64,000 bases of DNA from Peromyscus leucopus (Eukaryota > Chordata > Mammalia > Rodentia > Cricetidae), in assembly GCF_004664715.2 (NCBI RefSeq), contig NC_051072.1:39432142-39496141 (forward strand), written 5' to 3'. Numbering within the stretch: the stretch's first letter is position 1; every line of letters starts with the position of its first letter. The translations under genes and the position numbers were made by a program. The notes below the pieces were generated by a model. That model was not told the DNA's origin and did not search any database. It saw only the letters and a list, made by a program, of their open reading frames with translations. Positions 61,770 through 64,000 of this stretch are shown here, piece after piece.

Positions 61770-62097
61770 GCTGGACAGAACACACTAAGAGTCACCATTT
61801 CCCAGCCTCACACCAGTGATTTGACGTGTGCCTCATCAGTATTCTAGTAATCTCTCCTTTCTTGATCCTCTTAAATAATACACTGCTCACCATTTATCTA
61901 GCCCTCCTAAGAGGAAGCTTCAGATTTGTTTTGTATTAATCATCCTATTGACTTACACTAAGAGAACCTGAACCACCTGGGAAAAATGAGGAGATGCACT
62001 GAAGGGCAAGCCACACTGACAGTAACCTTTGGAGATACTAGTGGGAGATACAGACTTCCTAGAACTATAGATTTTCAAGTTTCCTGCCTTAGGAAGT

Positions 62098-62165
62098 TCT
62101 GGGGATCAAAAATAGAACTCTGCTCATTCTAGGCAAGCATTCTACAAATCTACATTCCCAGCCTC
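62098..62165 (-). repeat. Old ID-like SINE fragment
   Basis: CATTCTAGGCAAGCATTCTA and CTACATTCCCAGCC read in reverse as a degenerate ID head. Confidence 0.5.
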
Positions 62166-62525
62166 CAAGTAACTTTTTCATACATTATACACAGAACTGA
62201 AGCTCAGAATGGTAGTGACTCCATGACTCTTGCTGATCAAAGTTTTTAAAAGGTAAAGTTACTGATATTATTATAATGTTTAATACAATTATTAAATATG
62301 GGTAGGATATCTGAATTGGTCTCAATGGAAAACCCAACCTTCTTCCTGATAGACTCCATGAGACTCATTCAAAAATAGTTAAGTCCTCTGTGTCCCTTGA
62401 TGACATTGCTCACACTTTCATACAGCCTTGTAATTATCTTTGTATTTTTATAGCTATCTCCTCCATTTAGTTTTGGGCAACAAAAAATATGACTGGCCTT
62501 TGTCTTTCTGAGTCCTTAGTACTAA

Positions 62526-62735
62526 ACACATTGTAAGTACTCAGTAAGTGCTCAAATGAATGCTCAGTAATGGGTGCTCGGTGAGTATTCAGTAAGTGCT
62601 CAATGAATACTTAATGAGTGCTCAGCAAATGAGTGCTTAGTAAGTAAATGCTCAGTTGCTCAGTCAGTGAGTACTTAGCAAGTGGGTGCACAGTCAGTGA
62701 GTGCTCAGTAGCACTGAGTAAGTAAATAAGCAAAT
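62526..62735. repeat. Degenerate minisatellite, 11-17 bp units
   Basis: A core like CAGTAAGTGCTCA recurs about a dozen times with variable spacing (AGTGAGTGCTCA, GCTCAGTAATGG, CTTAGTAAGTAAATG). Units are diverged, so the array is old. Confidence 0.85.
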
Positions 62736-62739
62736 GATG

Positions 62740-64000
62740 CCACGGTTACTGAAAAGTGGCATGCCCACATAAGCCACCCCAGCACTCACGTAAGTCAGTC
62801 CTCCAAGAATCAATTCAGCAGATACCAGAGCCCTCAAGAATAGTCATTTCTCTCCTTTACGAAATGTGTGCAGTTCAATCAGGTTCTCTCTAGATAATTA
62901 TTCAGTGCACCCAACACTCTGTCCTCAATTTTTGACAGTTTTCAGTGTACTAATAAGCATCTTAACAAAATAATCTTTGTTCATTTCTATCATCTGATGA
63001 CAAATGTCTAGAGGGGGACCTGTTTTACTCCAAGTAGATTTCAACAGGGAGTGCTAAAATCAACTGTGGGTGGAGTCTTAAATACATGAGTCCTGCTATT
63101 TTACACCTTTCACACATTGAATATTGTCAATCTTTACATTTCCAGTTGTTCTCGGTAAATTTCAAATTAATCTCAGAGAAGTTTTGGTGACAAGCTTATT
63201 TCTTTTATTTATTTTCTTTGCTATGGCAAAAGGCAGCATAATATAATTCAATATTTATTTTGACCCCATAGTATGTATTGCATGATCAGCATCAGGCTCT
63301 CATAGGATAACATACTTACTACATATATAATTTTAGAGTATAAGCAAGGCACTGTATTTCAGGTCCAAAGTTGCTGGGAAAATTTTGTTGACTTGAATGC
63401 CTACATGTCAGAGTAACTTAAATGAAAAATGGTTTTCTGTCCTAAGTATAGCTGATTATCTGAAACACAGTCAATTATCTCAATATATTCATGACTTTTA
63501 AATTATAAAAGAAAACAAACCCTTTCCTAGTTTTCTTGCATTGCTTTTGATGATGCCAGAAGCAGCAGCTGCTTCTGCATGTACTCCAAACCAGATACAC
63601 TGTTATCTTGCCTCCAAACTCATTTCAGGCCGATTTTGTTAATATAATCCTACAATATAATCCCTAGATCATCTTCTAATAGAAATTATAGGCAATTCAC
63701 AGAAGAACTCAAATGTGAAAGTGAGACTCACCTACCTTCCGAAGTAAGGCCCTTGCCAACGAGTTAAAGTAAGTGTTATGTGAGATACACAATTCTAGAG
63801 CAAGGCTGAAAAGCCGTTTTACTATGTGCACTAAACTCTTGCCCAACATCAAGTCCACAGACCTGATTTGTGTAAATTTGCATGCAATGCATCTATGCAC
63901 TGATAGTCTCCGAGTTTGACTCTTAGAAACATTAAATATAGAACCATTTATATTTATCCATGATGACTAATTTGTACTTCAGTAGCTCAAACAAAACACT
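62740..64000. other. Unassigned non-coding stretch
   Basis: No repeat family or gene recognised. A small perfect hairpin lies at 63,558-63,576. Confidence 0.4.

Noticed and set aside
63558..63576. Perfect 9-bp-arm hairpin with an E-box centre
   Set aside because: Short palindromes of this size occur by chance, and no other regulatory context was seen.

Overview
This window is nuclear DNA of a muroid rodent. The evidence is its repeat content: B1, B2, B3, B4/RSINE1 and ID-type SINEs, rodent L1 fragments with monomeric 5' UTR or rodent-type 3' UTR, and several copies of ERVK-type solo LTRs of kinds that I recall as abundant in cricetids (hamsters, voles, deer mice). The cricetid placement rests on recalled family knowledge and is only moderately secure. 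I found no protein-coding gene, tRNA gene or rRNA gene. All long open frames I examined lie in repeats, microsatellites or corrupted sequence. The DNA is AT-rich and CpG-poor, as expected for an intergenic region or a very long intron.

Layout. 1-9.9 kb: mostly unassigned sequence with one B1, one ERVK-like solo LTR (about 4.4-4.8 kb), one B4/RSINE1 and a rodent medium-reiterated repeat split by a young B2 (8.33-8.51 kb). 9.99-14.43 kb: one L1 insertion with promoter monomers, an ORF1 remnant, an ORF2 endonuclease remnant, a large internal deletion and a long 3' UTR, interrupted by an LTR at 12.79-13.26 kb. 14.8-24.4 kb: dense SINEs, LTRs, an L1 3' end and microsatellites, including an LTR nested in a B3. 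26.4-30.9 kb: a solo LTR, then two L1 3' regions in opposite orientation.

30.9-36.3 kb is the most abnormal part. The outer part (about 35.45-36.15 kb) is an inverted copy of about 28.08-28.74 kb, with exact stretches of up to 43 bp. The copy becomes steadily more corrupted towards 30.9 kb, where only weak matches remain. CpG frequency jumps (19 in 33,301-33,720 against 0 in 29,101-29,520 by my count). The simplest reading is an uncorrected long read folded back on itself, built into the assembly, not real biology.

36.3-64 kb: mostly unassigned AT-rich DNA. It holds old mammalian repeats (L1M antisense at 39.7-40.3 kb, an MLT1-like MaLR LTR at 50.8-51.1 kb, a possible L2), an ID element, an ERVK-type LTR with a triplicated U3 segment, further SINEs, a solo LTR with perfect 6-bp target duplications (58.855-59.361 kb), a 41-bp tandem duplication and a degenerate minisatellite. 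Possible functional signals are a candidate recursive splice site (58,721-58,729), a candidate spliced exon (43,463-43,595) and a homeodomain-site cluster (about 7.58-7.67 kb). All three need transcript or conservation data.
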